This document shows positions 26,531 through 33,965 of a stretch of DNA of 64,000 nt, piece after piece. The notes beneath the pieces were generated by a model. It was not told where the DNA came from and ran no database searches. It saw only the letters and a program-made list of their open reading frames with translations. The stretch's first letter is position 1. Every line of letters begins with the position of its first letter. The translations under genes were made by a program, and so were the position numbers. The stretch is from JAGNRR01 sp965230665 (GTDB lineage: Bacteria; Bacteroidota; Bacteroidia; Chitinophagales; Chitinophagaceae): contig CBDDLM010000004.1 in NCBI GenBank assembly GCA_965230665.1, forward strand, positions 806,001 to 870,000, in the 5' to 3' direction.

Positions 26531-26572
26531 CTGACACAGTGTCTTCTTTTTCTTGCATTTAGGACAAAAGAT
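26531..26572 (+). promoter_or_regulatory. Putative heat-shock control element of hsp20
   Basis: CTGACA-CAG-TGTCTT (26531-26545) followed by GG-N3-AAAGAT (26562-26572). Both blocks and nearly the same spacing occur upstream of dnaK (3397-3436). The ATG is 63 bases downstream. Confidence 0.45.
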
Positions 26573-26634
26573 CTAGTATTTTCTCATTTGGAATAATTCT
26601 TAATCAATTCTATAGTATAAAACAAGAAATTATT

Positions 26635-27045
26635 ATGAGACATTTAGTAAAAACAAACTTTGATCCTTTATTTAAAAATTTATTTGATTTAGAAACTCCT
26701 AGCTTCGGAAATAGCAAACACGTTCCTGCTGTAAATATCGCAGAAAACGAACAAGAATATCATCTCGAGTTTGCTTTAGCCGGATACAATAAGGAAAACC
26801 TTAAGATTAACTTAGATCAGGACACTTTAACCGTGAGTGCCAAGGTTGAAAAAAAGGCTTCAAATGAAAGTGAAGACAAAAAGTACACACGTAGAGAGTA
26901 TACTTCAAAATCCTTTAGTCGTTCTTTCTATTTACCAGAACAAGTAAATGAAGAAGATATTGAAGCTGTATTTGAAAATGGCATTTTGGTTCTTACGCTC
27001 CCTAAAGCTGCGAAAGAAAAAGCCAAAGAAATCAATATTAAATAA
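26635..27045 (+). CDS. Small heat-shock protein, Hsp20/alpha-crystallin family
   Basis: 136 residues. The alpha-crystallin domain spans about residues 32-120, with PAVNIAENEQEYHLEFALAGY near its start and the C-terminal family motif FENGILVLTLPKA (~117-129), followed by a short basic tail ending in the IxI-like INIK. These proteins form oligomers that hold unfolding proteins until DnaK refolds them. Upstream it shares a putative control element with dnaK, in keeping with a common heat-shock response. Confidence 0.95.
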   Translation: MRHLVKTNFDPLFKNLFDLETPSFGNSKHVPAVNIAENEQEYHLEFALAGYNKENLKINLDQDTLTVSAKVEKKASNESEDKKYTRREYTSKSFSRSFYLPEQVNEEDIEAVFENGILVLTLPKAAKEKAKEINIK

Positions 27046-27071
27046 AGAACAGGTTAAATAGGGGTAAAATT

Positions 27072-27101
27072 GGGTGAGTCAAGAATGACTTACCCTTTTT
27101 T
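27072..27101 (+). terminator. Terminator of hsp20, overlapping the end of phoU
   Basis: GGGTGAGTCA/TGACTTACCC (10-bp stem with one G-U pair, AGAA loop) followed by TTTTTT. The right arm reaches into the last codons of the convergent phoU, so the phoU poly-lysine tail is encoded by part of this T-rich terminator. Confidence 0.88.
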
Positions 27102-27764
27102 CTTTTTCTTTTTTTTATGCTTGAGCACCTCGCCATCCAAGTAAAAAATCCAATCCTCAGCTATATTCTTAATATGATCTCCAATTCGTTCTACTTTCTT
27201 AATTGTACTGAATAAATAAAGTGCTGATGCTGTGCTTTTTGAATCCTCCTTCACCATTTTTTCAATTAGATCTGAAGCATCATGGTTAATCTTATTGAGC
27301 TGTCTATCCTTCTTAAATACCTGTCTCGGTAATTCAGCATTATCTGATTCAATAGACACAATTACCATATCTAACATATTATAAGCAATATCAAACATTT
27401 CCGACAATCTTGACTTTTCTAGATAATCGTTACTTATTGGATCAGCCAAATCGATAACATAATCTGAAATTCCATCGGCATAATCTCCAATACGTTCTAT
27501 ATCCGAGTTCATTTTGAGCATACTGATTACAAACCGCAGGTCTGATGCCACTGGATTGAAAAGAGCAAAAATATTCTCACAATGTTGGTCAATGGTAAGT
27601 TCCATTGCATTGACCCGTTTCTCAGAGTGAATGACCTCCTCAGCAAGCCCTTCATCGAAGTTTACAAAGGCATCACCTGCTTTCTCAAGTTGATGTAAAA
27701 CCAACTTCAACATATTCAATACTGAATCCTTAATTTCCTTTAACTCTTGTTCTAAATTAGTCAT
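27090..27764 (-). CDS. phoU: Phosphate transport regulator PhoU
   Basis: 224 residues, two three-helix PhoU repeats. The conserved metal-contact phrases are visible: ASDLRFVISMLKMNSDIERIGDYA in the first half and STIKKVERIGDHIKNIAEDW in the second. PhoU links the Pst transporter to the PhoR/PhoB two-component system and shuts down Pho genes when phosphate is plentiful. Last gene of the pst operon. The C-terminus ends in a run of lysines not expected in the family; it overlaps the hsp20 terminator and may be an accident of that overlap. Confidence 0.95.
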   Translation of the reverse strand: MTNLEQELKEIKDSVLNMLKLVLHQLEKAGDAFVNFDEGLAEEVIHSEKRVNAMELTIDQHCENIFALFNPVASDLRFVISMLKMNSDIERIGDYADGISDYVIDLADPISNDYLEKSRLSEMFDIAYNMLDMVIVSIESDNAELPRQVFKKDRQLNKINHDASDLIEKMVKEDSKSTASALYLFSTIKKVERIGDHIKNIAEDWIFYLDGEVLKHKKKKKKKG

Positions 27765-27789
27765 AATAAATCTCTATTTAGTATGCATG

Positions 27790-28551
27790 CTACCCAAACT
27801 TACCAGTAATATAGTTCTCAGTTCGTTCATCATTTGGTTTTGTAAAGATAGTTTTAGTATTATCATACTCGATAAGTTCCCCCATCAAGAAGAAAGCAGT
27901 TTTATCACTTACCCGGCCTGCCTGATGCATGTTATGCGTAACAATTACTATGGTATAATGTTGTTTAAGATCATAGATTAGCTCTTCTACTTTGGCTGTA
28001 GATATAGGATCTAGAGCTGAGGCAGGCTCATCCATCAATATAACCTTCGGTTCCACGGCTAAGGTTCGAGCAATGCATAATCTTTGTTGCTGTCCACCAG
28101 AAAGCCCCAAAGCATTTTTTTTCAAATCGTCTTTAACCTCATCCCAAAGTGCTGCCTGTTTCAATGTTTTTTCAACAACCTCATCAAGAATCCCTCGTTT
28201 ATTGATCCCTTGAATCCGGAGACCATATACTACGTTCTCATAAATAGATTTAGGAAATGGATTTGGTTTTTGAAAAACCATACCTACTTCTTTTCTCAAA
28301 TCTTCAATACGAACCTTCTTCTTGTAGATATCTTTTCCGCCAAGTAGAACATCTCCCTCTTTTCTAAAACCGTCGATATAATCGTTCATTCGATTCAGAA
28401 TACGGAGGTAGGTAGATTTACCACAGCCCGAAGGTCCGATAAATGCGGTTACCGTATTTTCTTCCATTTGAAGGTCAATACCATGTAGCACTTTTTTCTC
28501 GCCATACCAAGCGTGAATATTCTTTGTTTCTATTTTTATCTTTTTTTCCAT
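27790..28551 (-). CDS. pstB: Phosphate ABC transporter ATP-binding protein PstB
   Basis: 253 residues from the ATG at 28551; a TTG five codons upstream would overlap pstA and is less likely. It powers phosphate import with PstC-PstA. Walker A GPSGCGKST (~35-43), the ABC signature LSGGQQQR (~150), Walker B VILMDEPASALD and the switch histidine in IVIVTHNMHQAGR are all intact, and the family phrase ALDPIST is present. Four bases separate it from pstA. Confidence 0.97.
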   Translation of the reverse strand: MEKKIKIETKNIHAWYGEKKVLHGIDLQMEENTVTAFIGPSGCGKSTYLRILNRMNDYIDGFRKEGDVLLGGKDIYKKKVRIEDLRKEVGMVFQKPNPFPKSIYENVVYGLRIQGINKRGILDEVVEKTLKQAALWDEVKDDLKKNALGLSGGQQQRLCIARTLAVEPKVILMDEPASALDPISTAKVEELIYDLKQHYTIVIVTHNMHQAGRVSDKTAFFLMGELIEYDNTKTIFTKPNDERTENYITGKFG

Positions 28552-28555
28552 AGAA

Positions 28556-29413
28556 TTATAACCCAAACTTTTTACGAGAGCGATTTCTAAGATAGACCGC
28601 TATACCGTTTAATACAAAAACAAATAGTAATAGTATGAGAATAGCTGCAGCTGCATTTAACAAAAAGCCATGTTGTGGTCTAGAGACCCAGTTAAAAATT
28701 TGCATAGGCAAAACTGTAAATTCATCCATCGGTGTTTTGGCTACAAATGGCACATATGCAAGCGCACCTATTACAATGAGCGGGGCTGTTTCTCCAATTG
28801 CGCGAGCAAGCGCGAGGATGACTCCCGTTATAATATTGGCAGACGCGATAGGCAATACTTGATTCCAAATAGTTTGCCATTTTGTAGCACCCAAACCATA
28901 AGAGGCCTCTTTAATAGATTTGGGCACAGCCTTAATAGCTTCTCTAGTAGCAACTATTATGATAGGCAGAATTAATAAGGCCAGTGTAAATGCTCCGGCC
29001 AATAAAACCCCTCCTAAATTCATTAAACGTACAAAAATTTGCAGCCCAATAATGCCATATATAATACTTGGCACACCCGCCAGATTAGAAATATTGATTT
29101 CCAGCAAATTACTCAATCGTCCTTTTTTGGCATACTCTTCTAGGTAAACACCAGCTCCAACCCCTACTGGAATCACCACAATAGCCGTCAACACAAAAAT
29201 CCAAAGGGTTCCGGTCCAAGCTGGTAGAATACCGGCCTTCTCCCACTTGCGAGAAGGGAGCGATTTCATAAATTCCCAATCTAACCGACCAATACCATCG
29301 TTTATTATTTGAAAAATAAATAAGGCAAGTAGCACTAAACCCAATACCGTGGCGAAAATTCCAAAGTAGCCAAAGAAGGCATCCTTTCTTCTATTCAAAT
29401 TGGCCTTACTCAT
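28556..29413 (-). CDS. pstA: Phosphate ABC transporter permease PstA
   Basis: 285 residues with six membrane segments. The permease EAA-like loop reads SYGLGATKWQTIWNQVLPIA, followed by AIGETAPLIVIGA, the PstA-type phrase. It forms the channel with PstC. It overlaps pstC by 8 bases, indicating translational coupling. Confidence 0.96.
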   Translation of the reverse strand: MSKANLNRRKDAFFGYFGIFATVLGLVLLALFIFQIINDGIGRLDWEFMKSLPSRKWEKAGILPAWTGTLWIFVLTAIVVIPVGVGAGVYLEEYAKKGRLSNLLEINISNLAGVPSIIYGIIGLQIFVRLMNLGGVLLAGAFTLALLILPIIIVATREAIKAVPKSIKEASYGLGATKWQTIWNQVLPIASANIITGVILALARAIGETAPLIVIGALAYVPFVAKTPMDEFTVLPMQIFNWVSRPQHGFLLNAAAAILILLLFVFVLNGIAVYLRNRSRKKFGL

Positions 29414-30299
29414 ATTCCTGTCTGAATCTTTTATTAATCCAAAAACTAATATTGTTTAGGATAAATGTGAAAATAAATAATGCTAAGCCTGCGGCAAATA
29501 TGGTATTATACTCTAAGGAACCATGTTGTACATCTCCTGAACTGACCTGAACAATATAGGAGGTTATTGTTTGAATTGGAACAGTGGGGTCTATTGTTAA
29601 TTGCGGTTGTTGCCCAGCGGCTACTGCAACAATCATGGTTTCCCCGATCGCTCTAGAAAAGGCAAGAATAATTGAAGCAATAATCCCAGAAGAAGCTGAA
29701 GGTATGAGCACACGAAATGCTGTTTGCAAACGAGTAGCTCCCATTCCATAGGACGCCTGACGTAATGAGTTTGGGACCGCAAAGAGCGCATCTTCACCTA
29801 GAGAAGAAATAAAAGGAATAATCATAATCCCCATAACAATCCCGGCCGAAATGGAATTAAATCCTGATATACCTGGCCAAATAGACTGCAAGAAAGGTGT
29901 CACTACTACAAGTGCAAAGAAACCATATACAACCGTAGGTACTGCAGCTAGTACTTCCAAAAGCGGTTTTACGGCTTTTCTAAAACCTTTAGGAGCATAT
30001 TCATTTAAATAAACTGCAATAGTTAAACCTAAAGGAAGAGCGACTAACAAAGCGATGACTGTTGTCAGTAAAGTACCTGAAAGTAAAGGCATAATACCGA
30101 AATGCTTTTCGGAGAACAAAGGCGTCCACTCACGATCGGTAATAAACTCTACAATAGAAACCTCCTTAAAAAAAAGAAATGATTGAGAAAGTAACACCCA
30201 AATGATACCAAGTGTCGTTAGTAATGTTATGGCTGCACATACAAAAAGAAAAGCCTTTATTAGCTTTTCTTTTTGTTCTATGGATAAGATTTTTCTCAT
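29406..30299 (-). CDS. pstC: Phosphate ABC transporter permease PstC
   Basis: 297 residues, about six membrane segments, first near residues 15-38. The EAA loop reads SYGMGATRLQTAFRVLIPSA and is followed by RAIGETMIVAVAAG, the PstC hallmark. A periplasmic loop holds ITDREWTPLFSEKHFGIMPL, conserved in the family. Partner of PstA. Confidence 0.96.
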   Translation of the reverse strand: MRKILSIEQKEKLIKAFLFVCAAITLLTTLGIIWVLLSQSFLFFKEVSIVEFITDREWTPLFSEKHFGIMPLLSGTLLTTVIALLVALPLGLTIAVYLNEYAPKGFRKAVKPLLEVLAAVPTVVYGFFALVVVTPFLQSIWPGISGFNSISAGIVMGIMIIPFISSLGEDALFAVPNSLRQASYGMGATRLQTAFRVLIPSASSGIIASIILAFSRAIGETMIVAVAAGQQPQLTIDPTVPIQTITSYIVQVSSGDVQHGSLEYNTIFAAGLALFIFTFILNNISFWINKRFRQEYE

Positions 30300-30324
30300 C
30301 TACGTTGCTAATATAGAGTAAAAA

Positions 30325-31320
30325 CTATTCAGCAGTAGCAGTTGTTGTCAAGGAACTTAAAAATTCCTCAAATTTTGATTTCTCAGCGGCATATTCTTCA
30401 TCCTTTAAAGGAATATAACCAACTTCTTTTGCCATTTCACCAGCATTTTCCATGTAAAACTTGACAAAGTTTACAACATGTCCTTTAGCCGCAGCCGTGC
30501 TGTTTACATAAATAAATAAAGGACGTGATAATGGTGCATAAGAACCATCTTTTACAGTCTCTAATGAAGGTGATACTGGTCCATTACCTCCGTCTACTGG
30601 AACTAGCTTAAGTTTATCTTGATTGGCTTCGTAGTAAGCTAAACCGAAGAAACCAAGAGCAAACTTGTTTCCAGAAACTCCGGTCACGAGAATATTATCA
30701 TCTTCACTTGAGTTATAATCGGCTCTACAACTTCCACTTTCCCCAACAATTGCCTCTGTAAAATAGTCAAATGTACCAGAAGCCGTTCCAGGACCGTACA
30801 ATTCAATTTTCTCTGCAGGCCATTCTGGACGAATTTGATTCCATTTCATGATAACACCTTTTGCCGAAGGCTCCCAAATTTTCTTTAATTCTTCCACGGT
30901 GATAGATGTCAACCAGTCATTCTCTGGATTTGCAATAACGGCCAATCCATCATAAGCTACACTAAGTTCTAAATAGGAGATATTATTTTCTTTACACGCA
31001 TCTATTTCTTTTTGTTTAATCGGACGTGATGCATCAGAAATATCAGTTTCACCACGTGAGAATTTCTTAAATCCGCCGCCCGTTCCAGATACTCCAACGG
31101 TTACCTTTACATCATTTGCTACGGCTCTATATTCTTCAGCTACCGCTTCTGTAATTGGAAATACGGTACTAGAACCGTCAATGGCTATCGAGCCTGCATC
31201 AGAAGAAGTTGTTGTTCCAGCTTCACTATGTTCACCTGTTGATTCACTTCCATTTCCACAAGAGGCCATTAAAAAGGCTACGCTTAAAACCGCGGCTATT
31301 AAAGTTATTGTTTTTTTCAT
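30325..31320 (-). CDS. pstS: Phosphate-binding lipoprotein PstS
   Basis: 331 residues. The signal peptide ends in the lipobox MASC (Cys21), so the binding protein is lipid-anchored. Phosphate-contact motifs typical of PstS are DGSSTVFPITEAVAEEY near residue 48, SGTGGGFKKFSRGETDISDASRP, and GTASGTFDYF. It delivers phosphate to PstCAB. The gene follows the porin by 80 bases without a visible terminator, so both are likely in one transcript. Confidence 0.96.
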   Translation of the reverse strand: MKKTITLIAAVLSVAFLMASCGNGSESTGEHSEAGTTTSSDAGSIAIDGSSTVFPITEAVAEEYRAVANDVKVTVGVSGTGGGFKKFSRGETDISDASRPIKQKEIDACKENNISYLELSVAYDGLAVIANPENDWLTSITVEELKKIWEPSAKGVIMKWNQIRPEWPAEKIELYGPGTASGTFDYFTEAIVGESGSCRADYNSSEDDNILVTGVSGNKFALGFFGLAYYEANQDKLKLVPVDGGNGPVSPSLETVKDGSYAPLSRPLFIYVNSTAAAKGHVVNFVKFYMENAGEMAKEVGYIPLKDEEYAAEKSKFEEFLSSLTTTATAE

Positions 31321-31400
31321 TTTGTTTAAATTAAAAGTTTAAAAGTAGTTCTTTGTTTTTGTTTATTTCTATTTGAATATTACGATAAAATTATCAATTT

Positions 31401-32708
31401 TTAAAAGTGTACATCAAGTTGAGTTCGGAACATCAATCGATCATTCGCACCCATGATTTTACGATACGTCATATCAGCTTGTAGTTTCAGCTTATGGCCT
31501 GCGAAAAAGTTATTAAGCCCAACAGTATATTGGTTTTCATCATTTTGACCGTTGGTATAATCTACAGAAGTTAAACGCCCCACAAGTTCAACCTCTCCAA
31601 AGCCACCTTTCTTCCCTACCATTTTATGATATGGACGCACATCCTTCTTCGTAAGCATAATACCAGCTTGAACGTTCAAACCTCTACCCGTTCGATACGT
31701 ACCTACGGTTGTATTTGTAGCGTCTAACACCACTGGATTTCCATCATCTGTTTTCTTATCCATATACTCGGTCATTAGAGAAAACCTCTTATATTTTACC
31801 ACAGCATCTGCAAAAAATGTGTTTAACTGTTTACCATAATAAGCTCCATTGGCGTCTTTAATAAAGCTACCTAACTGACCTCTTGTTCGTACTGCATTAT
31901 CGTTAATATCATAACCTACACCCACCATTACTTTAGGCGATTTATAATACGTAAGAGCAGAACCTACATAATCATCTTTATCTTTTTTAAATAAACCCAG
32001 AGGTAAGAACTCTACACGACCTGTATAACCATACCCTCCAAAAGGTCCGCGCGTTACATTCCGACCATCTCCTTGACCAATCGCAATTTTCTCCTTCATT
32101 ACAAAGTCACCTGACACTTTATGCTTATTCAAAATCTGGATACCCAAATCACGATCTATATTAAACGCAGCGTTTACCAAGGAACGGTTTACCAATTGCA
32201 AGTTTGCTGAAGAAACAACACGCTCTACATTTCCAGGTAGCTTACCTTGCCCAAAACGAATTTTCAGACCGTAAAAGTCTGCCTTATTATAAGTATTCAC
32301 ATTCGAGCCCTTATAAGCGAATAAACGATAATCTGCAAATGCGTCCAATACTAGATTACTAGAATTATGCATTTCGGGAGTTACTGCTCCATTAGCCATA
32401 TCTCTATTGGTAAGAGCCAACTCTACTTTCCATTGTATTCTTGGAGAAAAAGCAAAGCCATTAAACTTCAAACGCGAACGTCTGATTAAGAAATTAGACT
32501 GGTGACCCGTGATTGTTCCTAAATCATCGTTTACAACATTCCAAGTCCCGGTATATAGGTTTTGAAATCTAAAACCGAACTTTACGTGGAAAGAAGAATC
32601 TTTACCGTAGAAATTAAGTCCTTTACCAAAGTTTTTAGGAATGTGTTGTCCATTGGTACTTAATGCCAACATTAGCACTAACGTGCCAAGTAGAGTAATT
32701 TTTTTCAT
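31401..32708 (-). CDS. Phosphate-selective porin (OprP/OprO family)
   Basis: 435 residues with a signal peptide (MKKITLLGTLVLMLALSTNG). The mature part is beta-rich with FHVKFGFRFQNLYTG near the N-terminus, RRSRLKFNGFAFSPRIQWKVELA and a final strand RLMFRTQLDVHF ending in Phe, as expected for a large outer-membrane barrel. It would let phosphate cross the outer membrane ahead of PstS. The upstream region has a Pho-box-like repeat and a TACATTTG promoter box, so it is probably the first gene of the induced operon porin-pstSCAB-phoU. Confidence 0.9.
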   Translation of the reverse strand: MKKITLLGTLVLMLALSTNGQHIPKNFGKGLNFYGKDSSFHVKFGFRFQNLYTGTWNVVNDDLGTITGHQSNFLIRRSRLKFNGFAFSPRIQWKVELALTNRDMANGAVTPEMHNSSNLVLDAFADYRLFAYKGSNVNTYNKADFYGLKIRFGQGKLPGNVERVVSSANLQLVNRSLVNAAFNIDRDLGIQILNKHKVSGDFVMKEKIAIGQGDGRNVTRGPFGGYGYTGRVEFLPLGLFKKDKDDYVGSALTYYKSPKVMVGVGYDINDNAVRTRGQLGSFIKDANGAYYGKQLNTFFADAVVKYKRFSLMTEYMDKKTDDGNPVVLDATNTTVGTYRTGRGLNVQAGIMLTKKDVRPYHKMVGKKGGFGEVELVGRLTSVDYTNGQNDENQYTVGLNNFFAGHKLKLQADMTYRKIMGANDRLMFRTQLDVHF

Positions 32709-32732
32709 TTAATAAACTGGTTTAATCGAGCG

Positions 32733-32740
32733 CAAATGTA
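32733..32740 (-). promoter_or_regulatory. -7 box of the phosphate porin/pst operon
   Basis: TACATTTG on the minus strand, within the same 13-mer TACATTTGCGCTC as at the rpsF promoter, 24 bases upstream of the porin ATG. Confidence 0.65.
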
Positions 32741-32770
32741 TCGGAATGATTAAGCCAGAGAGAATTTTCA

Positions 32771-32788
32771 ATATTACCTTAATGTTAC
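32771..32788 (-). promoter_or_regulatory. Pho-box-like direct repeat
   Basis: Minus strand GTAACAT-TAAG-GTAATAT: two 7-base direct repeats with one mismatch, separated by 4 bases. This is the 7-4-7 layout of PhoB binding sites. Its centre lies about 43 bases upstream of the centre of the -7 box, a position suited to activation. Sequence differs from the E. coli consensus. Confidence 0.55.
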
Positions 32789-32861
32789 CTTTTTATTATT
32801 ATTTGAAAAATGACACACATAAACTTATTCAGGCAAGATTTTCTCTAAAATACGCTTAACA

Positions 32862-33824
32862 TCAGCTCCCTTCAGAAAAATATTTGACTAAGAATACTAA
32901 AAGAATACTGATGACTAGCCCAAGCGTTACCTTGGTTAAATCAAGACTGATACTCTTTAGCATCCCTTTTCGTGTTTTTTTCTGACCAAGCATAAAATTA
33001 ATCGCAATTTCACGGCCTGCCAATAGCCCTATAAATACCCAAGTTGTACTCATTGGGATATTATTCATCTCTTTAAAATAGAATAATACCATACCATAAA
33101 CGGCATCAATAATTGTGGCGGATCGTATATCAATCGTATTTGTTTTTGACTTGACTATTTTCTGGATAGCCCCACCCTTTGTGGCCACGATATAAGCAAG
33201 TAGGCTTAAAATAACAATCAGTGAAAAAATCAAATGACCTATAGATAAGTCTCTTGGCAGGTAAACATAAATATTAGCGAAGTCCTGTATGAGCCACTGC
33301 GACCATAAGAATCCAGTAGAACACCATTGCAAAACCGTCCAAATATGCCTTTCCTTTTCAGTGATTTTCTTTTGAAGAAAACGTTTTTCAACCAAACGTG
33401 TTATCAGAATATAAATACAAACTGCTGCGCCAAACGCTACAGCGTAGCCTAGAAGCGATTTCTGTATCATATTCATTAAATTCTTTTCATTAAAAAAAGT
33501 AAGAATTAAGAATGAAGTACTCACAGGAATTCCTGTTCTTGTGAGCAATACTAATATAAGGGGTGGAAATAGATAGTACCATGCAAACGGATCTGGCAAC
33601 TTATATTTTTCCAGACGGCCGTAGCTCACATCGCCGGTATGTTGCACCCAACCATAAATCAAAGTTCCTGCTAAAATACATGCTGCAAAAGACCAAAGCA
33701 CAATCCAACTACGTTTTGAATTAGAGCTTAAAAAAGTACCCAAAGTTTGTATTGAATCATTGGCAACAACAGAATAAGCCGCCATTATAAAACCCAAATA
33801 CATTACAATATGCGTAAAGTCCAA
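32862..33824 (-). CDS. PiT-like phosphate permease
   Basis: 320 residues, about eight hydrophobic segments. Two signature-like phrases, VANDSIQTLGTFLS near the N-terminus and NNIPMSTTWVFIGLLAGREIA near the C-terminus, correspond to the two inverted GANDxxN...GT and P-ST-T motifs of PiT transporters; a third copy is TGIPVSTSFLILTFF. I use the TTG at 33824 since MDFTHI fits relatives from memory; the ATG at 33803 is the alternative. Probably a low-affinity phosphate importer paired with the Pst system downstream. Substrate is inferred from motifs and neighbours. Confidence 0.75.
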   Translation of the reverse strand: MDFTHIVMYLGFIMAAYSVVANDSIQTLGTFLSSNSKRSWIVLWSFAACILAGTLIYGWVQHTGDVSYGRLEKYKLPDPFAWYYLFPPLILVLLTRTGIPVSTSFLILTFFNEKNLMNMIQKSLLGYAVAFGAAVCIYILITRLVEKRFLQKKITEKERHIWTVLQWCSTGFLWSQWLIQDFANIYVYLPRDLSIGHLIFSLIVILSLLAYIVATKGGAIQKIVKSKTNTIDIRSATIIDAVYGMVLFYFKEMNNIPMSTTWVFIGLLAGREIAINFMLGQKKTRKGMLKSISLDLTKVTLGLVISILLVFLVKYFSEGS

Positions 33825-33897
33825 TTATTAGTATTTTAGTGAACCCTAAATATCTATCACAAGGGATTAAAAAGGAAGAATTCTAGTTCATTTATAA

Positions 33898-33925
33898 TAA
33901 AAAAGACCTCTATATTGAGGTCTTT
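33898..33925 (-). terminator. Terminator of glutamine synthetase gene
   Basis: AAAGACCTC/GAGGTCTTT (9-bp stem, 6-base loop) followed by a T run on the minus strand, 41 bases after the glnN stop. Confidence 0.88.
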
Positions 33926-33965
33926 CCATAATAACTACAGGTCAGGTTTAGATATTTCCTAAAAA

